A stretch of 64,000 nt of DNA from Hysterangium stoloniferum (lineage: Eukaryota > Basidiomycota > Agaricomycetes > Hysterangiales > Hysterangiaceae), in the NCBI GenBank assembly GCA_015178975.1, contig WHVD01000054.1, forward strand, positions 248,001 to 312,000. The letters are read 5' to 3'. Under the pieces are notes generated by a model that saw only the letters and a list, made by a program, of their open reading frames with translations, was not told the DNA's origin and made no database searches. Shown here one piece after another: positions 1-12,885 of the stretch; the stretch's first letter is position 1; every line of letters begins with the position of its first letter. Both the position numbers and the translations under genes were made by a program.

Positions 1-46
1 GCATGCAGACATACAGCATACATGAATAAAATGGGGGGGAGAGCAT

Positions 47-734
47 TTATTTCTAATGATACAACTGGTTAGATTGGACCCGTATTCATAATACGCCTCA
101 CTCACCAAGATGATGCCATCGAAACGGGTCTTGAACCAGGCCATGGAGTCCTCCTTCTTGACCTTGTGTTGGAAACCAATACGGGCCTTCTTTGCCTTTC
201 TCCGCGCGACACGTGCACCTGGACGACCCATGACGACGTAAAAGTCCATACCAAAGATACCAATGCTGGGATCGTAACGGGCACCCAAGTCGATGTGCTC
301 TTGGATACCGAAACCAAAGTTGCCGGTCTCGGAGAAGTTGCGACGTCTAAGCTCATACTCCTTCACCTTGAGGCCACGTTCTAAGATCTCCTCTGCTTTT
401 GGGCCACGAATTGTGACATGGACAGCGATCTTTTCGTTTCGGCGGATACCGAACGTACGCACTGTATAGCGTGCTTTCGAGGTGACGGGTGTTTGACCAG
501 TAAGTTGTTCGAGGACCTTTGAAGCTCGCGTCAGGCGATCACCAGATTCACCAACTGAGATGTCTGAATAAAATGTCAGTTGTAATGTTATTATTAATGC
601 TACTAGTTTACTCACTGAGGACAAGCTTGTCGATTCTTACATCCTTCATGGGGTTAGAGGGTGTGGTCTTCTCGGCCTAACAAGAATATTATCAATTTGC
701 TATAATAATTTTAAATTTTGTCGCTGCTCACCAT
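47..734 (-). CDS. RPL11: 60S ribosomal protein L11 (uL5)
   Basis: A component of the large ribosomal subunit that contacts 5S rRNA. The minus strand spells the uL5 signature: [11 protein letters not shown] near the N-terminus, then [20 protein letters not shown] and [16 protein letters not shown] in the large third exon. I read four exons: 732-734, 616-676, 106-563 and 47-52. They sum to 528 nt, or 175 residues, which is normal for the family. The first coding exon is the ATG alone, followed at once by a GTGAGC donor. The last exon is only Lys plus stop, giving a C-terminus ending DGIILK. Start and frame are fixed by the conserved N-terminus. The large antisense ORFs over this gene are shadows. 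Confidence 0.95.
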
Positions 735-1176
735 CGCGGATCGAGTCTTGAGGAGTGTAGTGGAAATGGGAAGAGGTAGAATATAACGTAAGCAACTGTA
801 CAGGCAAACCAAATAACTCCGACGCAAAGTGTTCAGAGCTGGTTTAAAATATAATTCGACTTATTTATCATTCATAAATCTTCATATCATAACCAATAGT
901 ATATAAAATGTCACTGGATACTATGTGAAATGATTCGTAGAGTCGCCATTCCTACATCCTCACAGCTACAGCGCTACACCTGAGGATGTCCCTCTGGAAC
1001 ATATTCTTTAATTATTACATATCCTCAACTATCGCAAATAGGCATCAATGTAGCAAATTAATAATGAAATAATGACAGAACGGACTTGAAATTAGATATG
1101 TGCTCGACGGTCGTGTGCGGGTGCTATTCTAAGTAATCTCGGAGGATGTAGCTATATTTAGAGCGATTTCCGCCCC
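735..1176. other. Intergenic region between divergent RPL11 and VPS25
   Basis: This is the shared upstream region of RPL11 (-) and VPS25 (+). It is AT-rich, and I see no convincing ORF or RNA gene. The part next to RPL11 probably holds its 5' UTR and promoter. No clear TATA box was assigned. Confidence 0.5.
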
Positions 1177-2009
1177 ATGTCCCTTCAAACTTATCTCACC
1201 ACCTCAGGTAATTAACTTTCGCCATTTCATAGCCGTCTCTTTGTCCTTATGTTCCCAAAGGATTTCAACTCCCCAGCATCCATTCCCTCCCTCCCTTCTT
1301 CACGTAAGTTACTAACCCCAGGACCTACTGCACTTCAACCAGTTTGGCTCAATCATCCCCTTTCAGCCTCCAGCCGAACCCTACCACCCAAGCCCTCCAA
1401 ATCCAGCATTGGATCCGTCTCATCTTATCATATGCACGTCACAGACGTTTATTTGTGCTACGCGTCGAAGATTGTGAGATATCTGGCAACGATTGGGACG
1501 AGATCTTGCGGAATGACCGAATAAATCGTACATACACGTTCTGGGATTATACCAATCTCGCATTCAACTGCTAATTAATCATTACCTTGTTATAGGCAAA
1601 GTACCACCACCACTCTTGATCTCCATAATGACGAGCATGGCCGCGCAAAACCTCGCAGTATATGACCCGCCAAAGCAGGCTCGCTCCGTTCTCCTGTATT
1701 GGCGATTGCCAGAAGAATGGGCAGAGGTGCTCCACGAATGGGCAAGTCCACACATTTCCTTTGCAATCGAGTCGAATCTAATTCTTTCAACTAAATACAC
1801 GCTCCTAGGCTTCTTCCACAGGTCAACTAAATACTATCATGACTTTCTTTGAGATCGCTTCGCCCCCCACAGAATCTCCTTTAACAGGTATACCATTTAC
1901 TTTGCTACGGCGTGCTGTTGTTATCCTAGGCAAGACAGGGAGAGGTCAGATCATAGACGGTGTGGAGGGCGGTGGCGTCCGTTTCTTCTCCAGTACCGGC
2001 AAGCCGTGA
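1177..2009 (+). CDS. VPS25: ESCRT-II subunit Vps25
   Basis: Vps25 is the subunit of ESCRT-II that links to ESCRT-III in multivesicular-body sorting at endosomes. Five exons were reconstructed: 1177-1207, 1261-1303, 1367-1527, 1596-1741 and 1809-2009. They total 582 nt, or 193 residues, close to the family size. Matching segments are LPSIHSLPPFFTLQPNPTTQ at the N-terminus, LLYWRLPEEWAEVLHEW in the middle, IMTFFEIASPPTESPL, and the C-terminal winged-helix part ending GGGVRFFSSTGKP. The fourth intron (1742-1808) starts GCAAGT, so it is a GC-AG intron. Splicing at a nearby GT would put a stop in frame. Downstream lies a convergent gene on the minus strand. Confidence 0.92.
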
Positions 2010-2110
2010 TGCATATAACATCGGAGCATCCAATTTATTAATACAAGTAACACAAGGGGACATTTAATACAGAAAGATCTCCCTGCAAAAAGGCTGACAA
2101 CACAACAATG

Positions 2111-4206
2111 CTAGTCTGAATCATTCTGCTTCGCCAGATACTCCCTGATTTTTCGAGATGCCGTGTTCTATACAATGTTTGTCGATAAAAATTAACATAG
2201 TACCATACAAGACACGCACATTGGTTTTCTTCCCCGCGCCTGCGTCGGACCCCTCTTCATCACCGCTTTCTGAAGATTCTTCTGCCTCTTCACTCTCCGT
2301 CGTGTCTAACTCACCCATAGTTCTCTTTTTTAGGTCTTGTGCACGGCGTTTCATACGAGAGATACCTGCTTTCCGCTCGAATTCTTGAACATCCGCTGAA
2401 GACAAGTAAATTCTCCAGCCAAAATTCAGATCAGCAAAAGATGAAAAACATACCAAGTTCCCTTCTGAGGGCTCTTTGCCGCTTGATGGCCTTTGCCTTT
2501 TCTAGGCTGTATTGTCCCTTCATCCCAAGATCTGCCAGCAGGGATTTGAGATGCCCTATCTGCTGCTTGGGCTCCGGAAGATCAGCAAACTCTCTAGTCC
2601 TTCCCTAAAGTTAGTCCAACGAAATCATCAATGGAAAATTGGTGCAAAAACCATTGCTTCCTCGCCCCACATGCAGATACAAGAGTCTATCGAGAGATAA
2701 GGACCTCGTAATTAACCGTAACCTTTTTAATGGTCTCACTTTGAGCCGTTTGATAGTCTCTTCCTCCTCCTCAGGCTCTTTTTTTGACATAGTACCCTTC
2801 TTCTTTGAAACCCTGATGATCTTTTAAAGAAATCCAATTGAAGAAAATCGGTTAAAGTTGTATCACCAGTAAAACAAACCTTGATGTTTGCCTATACAAC
2901 TAGGAATCAAGATATTGACATCAACATTCATCGCATAGATCCTCACATCTTGTGATTTCCGTTTCCTCTTCCGCGGTCCATCATCAATCAAAACAGACAT
3001 CTCTGATTCGCTCTTCTGAAAGAGTACGGCCTTTTGAGCGCAATCCATATGACCAAAGAAAACGCTCACGTCCTCACTATCGCACCCTTTCTTCCCTTTG
3101 AGTTTCACTTCTGCCTTTATCTGAAAATAATGACAATGGATGAGATATACATTGAGAATGCAAATAATATAAAAATGCATGTACTTCTGTGACAGCTGAT
3201 CCACGTCCTGGTATTCGTACCGCGGGCTTGTCGTCGATATCATTATCTTCATCTGAATCAATGATGTCTCTGCTCTAATAAAACGTTAGATATAATAACC
3301 TTCCCGTTGAGTTACTGTCACACTTTGAATTGTTTCGACTGCAATTGGGTAACATAAGTCCATGCAGCAAGTGAATAATTATTATATTATCTCCACCTTT
3401 TTTGCAGGCTTCTGCATATCAAACAATTTATAAGAAGTCGACACGTTGACAAAAAAAAAAATACGAACCTCATTTATACCATCTAAGCCAGATGATTTCC
3501 TCTTGACCTTGGAGACTGCATCTTTGTCCGCTGCTCCGGGGACGCCAGAGCTTCTTGCATTAGATGTAGCCCCCACCCTCGATTTAGTTTCAGGTTTCTG
3601 TGTATCCGTCTTCTTCAACAGAGCATCTTTCTTAGTTATAACTTTTTTCTTAACTGCGGCCTCTTCTTTGGGTGTACTCGTAGTCTTCGGGGACGGCGCC
3701 TCTTTCTCCACTTCTTGCGCCAGCTCTCTCTTCAATTTCGACGTCCCCGAGCCTTTCCTCAGCGTATCCTTCTCTTGGTCCTGCTCCAGATCTGCTTCCG
3801 CGGGTAAATCGTCCACCTAGAAAACGTTAGCATAATAGAGCATTTTATTCAACGTTAGCCCCCTAACGTGTGAGGAACGCTCCATACCACAGCCTCATGG
3901 ACGACCTTCCGAATAGCGAGCCTGATTTCGTCTGAATCTAGTGCTCCTGGTGGGAGAGCAAAATTATGTTCAACTTGTTTCCTTACGGTTTTAACGGTAA
4001 GATCCCTATGTATTTATTTTTAGCATTTAATGGTAGTTTGAGAACGTATGGGATAGGACACAAGGTAAGAAGCGTCGAAAGGTAGGGTCGAACTTGGATT
4101 TTATAGCTTACTGGAGCTGATCTCTACGCCTAGCAGTAAAAACAATGTTGCGGGCCGCCCCAATTAATGTGGCGATGTCTGGAATTATATTCTGAGAACT
4201 AGACAT
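2111..4206 (-). CDS. DEK C-terminal domain / HIRIP3-like nuclear protein
   Basis: A probable chromatin protein. The N-terminal exons 4112-4206 and 3888-4005 encode a DEK-C-type helical domain (TVKTVRKQVEHNF, then EIRLAIRKVVHEAV). A long Lys/Ser/Glu-rich low-complexity exon follows (3469-3816). The C-terminal half carries the conserved fungal/HIRIP3 motif: EEEETIKRLK, LVSACGARKQW, then LKSLLADLGMKGQYSLEKAK, and acidic residues before the end REYLAKQNDSD. HIRIP3 proteins are H2A-H2B histone chaperones, and the same role here is an inference. There are at least nine exons, several tiny. The junction after GARKQW (near 2640) does not keep frame with the obvious splice sites, so the model is uncertain there. 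Confidence 0.75.
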
Positions 4207-4429
4207 AAGCACTGGCAGAATAGATGCAGAAAATGTGTTTGGACAGTCCCCAAGTGCGCAGGTGACAGATCTCCAGATTGCCGAAGTTCCAGATGTCACA
4301 CATGTAAGTCTTTTCAGCAGAATACGCCCGTCAATCAAGATTTTAGATATATAAGTACACAATTACCGGTGCTGCAGGGTGGTGTAGTATACTATACAAA
4401 ATCACATCTTTTCCAACACAAGGAAGTGT

Positions 4430-7400
4430 TTACCAAATTTCGGCATCAAAGCGTTCGAGAGTGGTTACAGCATCCTCAACATCTTTCTGGGCCTTCTTGC
4501 GCATATAGAATATTGGACAATCCTTGCTAGTACATAGAACATCCTGCCGCGGAGTAAGAACAGCGTTGTCGAACAGTACATGTAAAGTATCACCTGGTGC
4601 AAGGAGCCCTGACAACGCTGACACTGAGTCCACAGCCTTGAAAACTGCACTTGGCGGGCGGAGGTAGTGCTGACCTAGAATGCAGAGTTGGAACAAACTG
4701 CAGGAAGAGCAGGAAGAGACAACGGAACACACTTGTTTTTGGAATAATTCACCCAGCCTTGGGCGACAATTATTGCAAACAGCACCATCTACATGGTTAA
4801 ATAACCATAAAAAATGGAGCAATCAATGACAAACAGCATCGATGTTTACCTTTGATACTATTGTTTGCTCGCAGTGGCGTTTTGCAACCTAGACAGGTCA
4901 CCGTCTTCACAGCAAACTTCATGAGACCCCCAATGGATGGCGTTGCAATCTGAATCGTTCGTGTATGGTCACCCGACACTGATAGGCATAAATAAATAAA
5001 TAACCACTCGTTAGCTTTATCACTCACGAAGTGAGGCAGCCTTGTCTCCAAGAATAGGCTCGAATATACGCATCAATGGTTTCGCGAGTTGATTATCCAA
5101 GTAATACTTAGTGTCAATCGGGATATTATTGTCAAGGACATAGATAGGATCTTCTGATTTCTCGTATGCAGCCGCGCCTTCGTTGCATCATGAGATAGGG
5201 TAATATCCTTTTGCAGTCAAAACACATGCCTTTGATACTCTTGATGATTACATATGCTACGCGATCCCCCAAAGCAGGTGCAGAACCTGATGAACAGCAA
5301 TGAAATAAAATAAGTTCTTTACTGCCATCACGGCACACAAACCTGCGTCTCGCTGCTTCATACGTTCAGCGAGTTCCACGTGAGCCTGCTTCGCAGTGTA
5401 ATCTGACAAGGGTTAAAACGAAATTGATGCAATAGATTACACTGCGATTACCTGACTTTGACAACGCTTTTGTGATTACTAGCTGTGACATATCGACTTT
5501 ATTTTGTAATAAATCCGCGATCGTCCGTTTGACAAATCTAGGCCGGTTAATGACTTAAAATCTTAACAAATGCAGTAAGTCTTACTCTTCAGCCCCTTTC
5601 ACATCCCGATCAATGAGCATTTTATGTAGACATGTCTCAATAACAGTCTGGACAAGACGACAGTTATCTCTGCGGACTGTCTAGATGGAAGTTAAGGTCA
5701 TATTTTAACTTCATCTGAAACGCGTCAATCTTACCTCTATACCTTTTGAGTCCATTTTATCGTATCTTTCCGGACGTGTCCAATACAAGCCGGCGTATCG
5801 TTTCTTATTGATAAGAAGGTATGGAAAATAGACCTTTTCAAATTCTAACTTGATAGGTTTGACAAACTGGGTGGTGACTAGTGTCGCGGCCTCCGCTCCT
5901 AAATAAACATATGAGAAGTGAACCAAAGAGCAGATACAACCATCTAGAGACCTAGTCGCATAGCCTCTGCCAGGTCTGTCGTGCCGAATTTCACCATGAC
6001 CGAATCAGTATCGCCATAGATGACCTGAGAATCATGCTTATAGCCGTTGGCCACGCAATAATGTGTTTCGACGCTCTATAGTAAGAGCATCAACAACGAC
6101 CAGTAGTCAGTATGAGAGTTAATAGTCACATCTTTCGTTGCCATTATCATGCCTCGGCCATACGCGGTAACGCTCGACGATATTTGTAGACAAGGCAATT
6201 TTCCAATTGTTGCCCCAGTAAATCCGTATACAGAGTTAGCACTGATCTTTAGAATTGTCAGAAAAGTACATCATACTATGCATGAGGAAACTAAACCTTT
6301 AAAGCCAATTGTCTACCATCCAATACAGCCCGCTTGAACGGATCCGTTTCCTTTTTGAGATCCGCCTTGGCACGTTTACGAGCAGACAAAAGGTCCTCCA
6401 AAATCGTCGGTAGCAAACCTTTTCTTCTGTCGGCAGTCGCGAAGCAATCTAACAAATTTTCAGTTAAGAAAACAGGAAGTATGGTGCAACCGGGAACACC
6501 TTTAGTAGGAGTTTTCACGTAGTCTTTGCCCTCTACCAATTGTAAACGCTCAATCGTGCTCAAGTCAAGTAATGTAGTATAGCAGAGATTGTGCGCCATC
6601 ATAATTGAGGGATATAGGGAGCTGAAATCCAGAGTTGCGATTGGAACATCATAATATCCCCTCATGGGTTCAATGACAGTTGCCCCCTCGTATTGTTCAT
6701 CAGAACCTACAAACTTACCAGTAAACAGAATATCAAGCTTAGATAAAGGGTCAAATACCTTCGCCTTTCATCGATGGTATTAGATAACCGTCCTGGTTGG
6801 CTTTGCGATACAGTTGGGAGAGCACTTTAATTGATTGACCACGTGTCAACAAGTAGTTGAAAGGAACACCCGTTACACGCGACATTTCTGTATAATTGAT
6901 CAAGCACATGAGTTTATCAAGAAGTCGTTGGGGAAGATATGCATCCTGACAATAATAAGTCAACCACTTAGTAATAGGACGATCCGACTAGCTAAATACC
7001 TTTAAACAATAAACAGCCAAACGACGCCTGGACTCCGATGTGCCATTTTGAAGGTCAGTGATAACTGAGTGATGCACATCTTCTTTTTGCTCGCCCAGAA
7101 ATTGCGCACAAACCGAATTGAGAGTGTAACTTCGCAATTTGTGTTCTCGCTGCATGAACTGTAACAGATCAAGTTGCAGACGTCCATCGAGCGTCGTTTC
7201 TTTTGAATCCCGTTGTCCGAATGCCTTGGAAGAGAAGTGGGTATCTTTAACTTGGGTCTTCGCACCTAAACACATGTGAATGTTTTATTAGGCATACACA
7301 AGAAAATAAGCTACCCTTGATTCGACCCAGATATGGGAATTCATGGGCTTTCAGGGCTTTTGCACGATCAAGCAAGTAAGGAAAATCGAAGTTTGAAATG

Positions 7401-8947
7401 TTGTAACCAATTATAAGGTCGGGATCAGCCTCTTCCACAAAATCTCGCCACTTCATTAGCATCTCCTTCTCATCACTAAAAGACAACACTTGCGACCCCA
7501 CAATGTGGGCACAGGTGTTGAGTGTAAACACATTCCTGATGAATGGTTTACTTTCACCTACATCACATTAACTTGACGTCAAACTAGCACATATATATGC
7601 AGTACCTTGACGCGTGACCATGTTCGCTATCTGAATAACAGGATCAATGCCTGCGTCAGGGAATGTGCCCTTGCGGCCTGCGCACTCGATATCGAAGCTG
7701 AGGATGCGCAACGGCGCGAGGGTGGACCATTCTCCTTCGGGAGCGTGAGAGACCAGCGAATTCCAACTAGAAATCGGCCCTTCTTAGGCAAAACAAAAGA
7801 CGGAAATCTAAAGGACATGCCTCGCTGTGAACTCCAACTGGCAGGATGTTGTCCTGTTTGAAGACAACTTATATGCCCCCGCAGGGACTTCAATCCAATT
7901 CATGCCGACAATCTTATGTAAATAGGCATCAGCGGTCGATATAGTATGATTAATAACTCACCTTTGTATCGATCATAAATCGTAATGTAAATGGAATATT
8001 GCTCTCATATGTGGCAGAGCCGATCGTGAAATCTCGGAAATGGAAAGTTTCCCTTTCGAAAACGCGTAAATATCACAAGAAATAAATATTTAATAGTATC
8101 CATAATAGTGAACTGAAACTCATCTCGAACTTTGGGTAGACTTCGCTGATCTTTGACAGTGATCTTGATAAAGGGAACAGGTTGATCTCCGCGGTAATTC
8201 ATCAGTGAACGCCTCAAGACCATCTCAGTGCTTATGACTGCCTCCTCGACACTACTCTGATTATATACAATATTATTGGTACTGTTTTTGCGATATTAGG
8301 AAATTGCTTACATTTAGAGTGCTCGTGAAAGAGCTAAGGTCGTCATTGAGAAAACCTCGTGGCGCAGGAATATAGAAATACGGTCGGAATCCGGTAATAT
8401 GTGCCAGGACACTGCACCCCTCCTATTTTTTCTTGTCTGTTATATTGCGTTTGTATCAGCAAGAGTCTCTACCATACCTTTGTGGTTCCAAAAATACGAA
8501 TCGACGTTTGACTCTGTCCTTGATTCTCTTCAACATCGATTTGCTGGAAAACTGTAGAGAATTGATATTGATGTCCACAGAGCAGTACAAAGAGTGTCTC
8601 TACCTATTTTATCTGCTTTCGGGTCGAGCTTTGGGGGTCGCGGACGCGCCCATGCATCTGCACCACCCTCTGAGTCTAGTCACGCGTTATAAAGCGCGTA
8701 ACACGTAAATTTCACAGCACTCACCATTGTTACCAGCCTTATCATCTTTCAGTCTCTCTAGGACATCGGCGAATGATGCCTGCGCTACTACACTACTACC
8801 ATTAGCACCTAGCTTGCGCTTTTTGGAAGCTGGAAAATCATCATGCTGTGAGCTTTTACACGTCAGTTATATATAACATAACTGGACCATGATTGGTGTA
8901 ATTTACTTTGAATGTGGAATGTTTTCTTTGGAGGCCAAGGACACCAT
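4430..8947 (-). CDS. POL3: DNA polymerase delta catalytic subunit
   Basis: The lagging-strand replicative polymerase with 3'-5' proofreading. Family B motifs occur in order on the minus strand: ExoI FDIECAG (about 7700), Exo[13 protein letters not shown] (about 7370), ExoIII-like YYCQDAYLP (about 6950), motif [15 protein letters not shown] (about 6630), motif [12 protein letters not shown] (about 6230) and motif [10 protein letters not shown] (about 6020). The C-terminus has both cysteine modules: CLGCKTPLR...CNNC (CysA, PCNA/zinc) and [10 protein letters not shown]...CTSKDC (CysB, 4Fe-4S). All catalytic aspartates are present. The gene is split by many short introns. The start at 8947 ([13 protein letters not shown]) continues through a short intron into [10 protein letters not shown], a likely nuclear signal. 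An ACGCGT lies 16 bp upstream of the ATG. Confidence 0.93.
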
Positions 8948-8962
8948 CGTGGTGCGAAGGAG

Positions 8963-8968
8963 ACGCGT
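8963..8968. promoter_or_regulatory. ACGCGT (MCB-like) site upstream of POL3
   Basis: The palindrome ACGCGT lies 16-21 bp upstream of the POL3 start codon. In yeasts this is the core of the MBF-bound MluI cell-cycle box found at S-phase genes including DNA polymerases. Its function here is inferred from position only. The same hexamer occurs many times elsewhere in the window. Confidence 0.3.
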
Positions 8969-9178
8969 GAAGGGTCGATTAGTCACTCGGCAAATGTGAC
9001 GTGCCAACTCCGCCAACGACGACAAAATAGTGGCACACAATTGTTTAAACTATACTGCAAATTCTCTAAGATTTAAAAGAGGGTATTTAGGTTTAATTCT
9101 ATGAAGATTTAAAAATATCTTAGAAAAATTTCCCCCGGCCAAGTCCCCAATAATGTTGGTGACTTTTGACTCAAGTAA

Positions 9179-10262
9179 TTAGAAAAAGAGTTCTTTAAGA
9201 ATCCGGGCTGTATCATCTGGACAAGAAACAGTATGCCCAGTTGTACGTGGATCTGAGAATATCTCATAATCATTCCCACCCTGTAAAAAGAATGTATAAG
9301 ACGTGAAGCAATTCCACCTATTAACGAACCTGGTATGTTTTGTCACCAAAGAAATGGATCGTCTCGAAGCCTTCGCCTTGGACGTGATTCAAGCAATAAG
9401 TCTTGTCCCATCCATGCGGGAAAATATCAAAAGATATTTGTCCGCCGATTGAGTATGTCAAATTGTAGTCGGGGAACTTCTCCTTAAGGACCCGTACGAA
9501 AGTGGCGCGCAATCCATGCTTCTGCAAATATGCATGAGTCCCAGACGAGATTAGAAATATAGCAAAATATATGTGCCTTATCATACGCCTCGAAGTCATC
9601 CCTTTCTTGGACACTGCATCGCACATGAAAACATACGCTTGGAATGCCACGACTAAAACTACCTTGCATTGCGGCCAAGAGGGCTCACATTAACCATGCT
9701 AGCACGATATTCGATGAATGTTCCTCTAGGGTGAAAGATGAGGTGATTAGGAACCACAAACTGGACTAGACGTACCTCTTAATTGGGATATCCATGTCCG
9801 CGAGATAATGCAAAATAAAGTTCACCAACTTCTTATATTTTTCTTCCCCAAGGAATCCGATAAAAGACTGAGTCGCCAGTTGCTTGCCAAGCCTGTATGC
9901 AGACAAGCCATTCTCTGGGAAGGCGTAGTCGAACATCTGAAGTGCTATGGGTTCAAATGGCTGTTAATAAACGAGATTATGATAGGAAACCAGTGCTTTC
10001 ACTAACGATCTTCACCATTTACTCCAAGTTGTTCCTTGATTTTAGTATAGTCAGACCCTCCAACGAAGCCAATGACTACTTTCTTGCGCAGCTCCCTCAA
10101 AAGTTGCAACATCTCCGGAGTCGCTGCCTGTGATTGATGAGCTGGAACAACTCCCAGCAGGTACTACATACGACATACCCTCCGAGCGGCACTAAGGGTG
10201 CCATCCACATCGAATAAGCATAATGTCTTACTAGGCCGGTCACTAAATAAGGTAGTCGTCAT
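9179..10262 (-). CDS. SEC53: Phosphomannomutase
   Basis: Converts mannose-6-phosphate to mannose-1-phosphate for GDP-mannose synthesis, feeding N-glycosylation, GPI anchors and cell-wall mannans. Exon 1 (10179-10262) encodes the HAD-type nucleophile motif [15 protein letters not shown]. The next exon gives [20 protein letters not shown]. Further exons give [26 protein letters not shown], and the C-terminal [20 protein letters not shown] and [16 protein letters not shown]. The end is [11 protein letters not shown] followed by TAA. All the segments that define eukaryotic PMM are present, with several short introns. A region of about 214 bp separates its start from the divergent VMS1. Confidence 0.93.
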
Positions 10263-10476
10263 CGTAGCTTACTGACAAGGTATTTTAATCCCTCGCATCA
10301 GGCGCTAACGCGTATCGCCAACAAATTCCAGTGACTCGGAGTCACCGCCACTGTCGGTAGCGAACTCGAACTACTTAATACATGTATGTGAGGCTTATTA
10401 TATAAGTGAGAGTCAGTGAATATATCTTTCAATAGCTAAATCAGATCGCCCTTCAACCCTCAAGATTTGGGCTATC
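10263..10476. promoter_or_regulatory. Divergent promoter between PMM and VMS1
   Basis: A 214-bp region between two start codons pointing away from each other, so it must contain both promoters and 5' UTRs. It holds an ACGCGT near 10308 and an AT-rich stretch at about 10395-10435. No further element can be assigned by eye. Confidence 0.5.
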
Positions 10477-12663
10477 ATGTCGTTCTACGTTTTTTCTTTG
10501 CCGAAGGACCTGCTTGATACCCTTACACTTCGTACACTAGTAGGAGCACCTCCACGAGCTCCTTCGCCTACTCCGATTCCAAAGCCATCGATCCCTTCAG
10601 CTCCATCGGGTTCGAAATCGTGCAATATTTGCTTAGGAGCATCGTTTGCAGATGTGGATGATCAGCGACTGCACTTCCGCTCAGATTGGCACCGGTATAA
10701 CGTAAAATTGCGTTTGCGTGGTGAAGATGTTGTTAACGAGGCCAGATTTGCCTCTCTTGTTGAAGGTCAAGTGTTCTATTCACGTCCTGTTAGCAATATA
10801 CTAACCCATCTGATGCAGGTCTCGATGATTCTCTCTCGGGATCTGCTTCTTCATCGGAAGAAGAAAGCGACGATTCTCCTGACGCTGTCCGTGCTCTATT
10901 AGCCAAATCGAATAATCCACTACGCCCCGAATCGCCCACCTCCTATGGTCCTCGCCAACCTCGCACCGCCTTGACATGGTTCCATTCCCCGCCATCCACT
11001 CAGATCGCAGTATACAATGCCATATTCCCTAGGAATGTGCCAGAGATCGAACACCTATCCAGCTTGAGAGATATGCAGCGTGGCGGTCCTTACGGCCGCC
11101 GGTGGACTCTATTAATGGTTGCTGGAGGCCACTTTGCGGGGTTAATTGTTCAGGTACATCAACCTGACGAAGAGGACATCACGGAGCCAACTGTTGGGAA
11201 GAAGAAGAAGAAACAAAGGCCGAAACCTGAAGTACATATCATCAAGCACAAGACATTCCACCGTTATACCAGTCAGTCGTCATTGTACTGGGAAAAGCAT
11301 GTATTTATACATTCACAGCACGTAGAAAACAAGGCGGTTCCCAATCCGTGAACGATAATGCAAAAGGAAACGCAAAGAGTGCAGGAGCTCAATTGCGACG
11401 TTATGGAGAGCAAGCTTTAAGAGACGTGAGTGGAAGGTTTTATATATATATATGGGGCATGATATATAATGTAAAATTAAGGACATCCGTAATCTGATGA
11501 CAGAGTGGGCAGAGGACATTGCAGAATGTGACTTGATCTTTATTCGTGCCAGCGTCTCCAATAAACGCATATTCTATGACTACGATGAGGCATCATTCAC
11601 TAAAGGTAAATCCAAGCGCCATGGAAGAAACAGGTTGTCGTCTAACTACATAAACTCCAGATGATACGCGGCTAAGAACATTCCCCTTCCCGACGCGACG
11701 TCCTGTAAGTTATACCTGGCAAATACCCGGAACAGCCCTGACCGTTATTAACAGACCCAATCTGAATTAACTCGCTGTCTGAATGAGCTCACTCATGTCA
11801 AAATTTCTCACTTGACGGAAGAGGCCCTTCATGCTCAAGACGAAGCCTATCTTGCATCGTTGCCTAAACCAAAAGTTGTCCCTGTTCCACCACCCCCTCC
11901 TGTGTCCGCACTGAAACAGATTGCTCCTCGCCTTTCGAAAGAAGAAGAGGCTCGACGTGAGAAGTGGGAACGTCTAATTGATATGGCTACTAAAGGTCGC
12001 ATGGATGCGTTCCAAGATTTATGGCAGCGTGAAGGTGCCACACTAGGTGGAATAAATGCGCGTGTCCCCGAACGTGATGTAACTCTTCTCCAACTCGCTG
12101 CCCAGGCTGGACAAGAAGATATCACCCAGCTTTTCCTCGAGGAGTACCGCGCAGATCCAACAATCCCTCTGGCCGACGGAGTACGAGAGTACGATCATGG
12201 TGAGCCGGATACTCCAGATGCAGCGCCAATACCAGCAGCATCATGCCGCGTCGCATATGATCTTGCAAAAACACGAGGAGTGAGAAATGTGTTTCGACGC
12301 TGTGCAGCAGCTCATCCGGACTGGTGGGACTGGTTAGGCTCGGGTCATGTGCCAAGTGTTCTCAGCCAAGAGATGGAACAAGAACAAGATGAGCGGAAAA
12401 AGGTCAAGAGAAAGGGTCTTAAAGACAAAATTCGCGAACGACAATCGAAGCAGGAGGACACTCCAGTGCCAGTTATTCAGCCAGAGCCTCAAATGGTTAC
12501 GCGTGCTGAAGTCCGTGACCCCGTAGATGGCCCAAGAAGACTAGGGGGTGCAGCTGGTGGGCAAGACGGCACAGCTGGATTAAATGCAGAGATGAGAGCG
12601 AAGGTAGAACGCGAGCGAAGAGCGAGAGCGGCTGAAGCGCGATTAAAAGCTCTAGGTCCATGA
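10477..12663 (+). CDS. VMS1: Vms1/ANKZF1 peptidyl-tRNA hydrolase of ribosome quality control
   Basis: Vms1 releases nascent chains from stalled 60S subunits and guards mitochondria against CAT-tailed proteins. Exon 1 has the C2H2 zinc finger (CNICLGASF...HFRSDWH). The following exons hold the VLRF1 release-factor domain: LLMVAGGHFAGLIVQ, KTFHRYT, then TTRRKQGGSQS, which includes the catalytic glutamine. This splice uses the acceptor just before CACGTAG near 11321. The C-terminal exon has ankyrin-like repeats (VTLLQLAAQAGQEDITQLFL), a charged coiled coil and a VCP-binding-like basic tail (RRARAAEARLKAL). The start is the first ATG after the AT-rich leader and gives MSFYVFSLP, as expected for the family. 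Confidence 0.92.
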
Positions 12664-12885
12664 TACTACTGATAGAGCTTACTATAGAGCATCTATAATA
12701 TGAAATCTCACTGCAATTGCACTTACGCAGAAGTTTGGTTGTTTTCTTCACACAAGATCACCAGCTCGATTATGAGAAAGCTGGACGAACAATTATAGCC
12801 CATTATAATGCATGGAATGGACATAACATATTGCCACTATGAGTGAAGAACATACATGATGAGCAACAGCGTAACTATGTTTTTT

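Noticed and set aside
102..384. Overlapping ORFs opposite and across RPL11 exon 3
   Set aside because: They are frame shadows; the uL5 protein is unmistakable in the coding frame.
3450..3462. Poly-A/T runs as retroposon tails
   Set aside because: They are short runs within introns or 3' flanks, without target-site duplications or an associated ORF.
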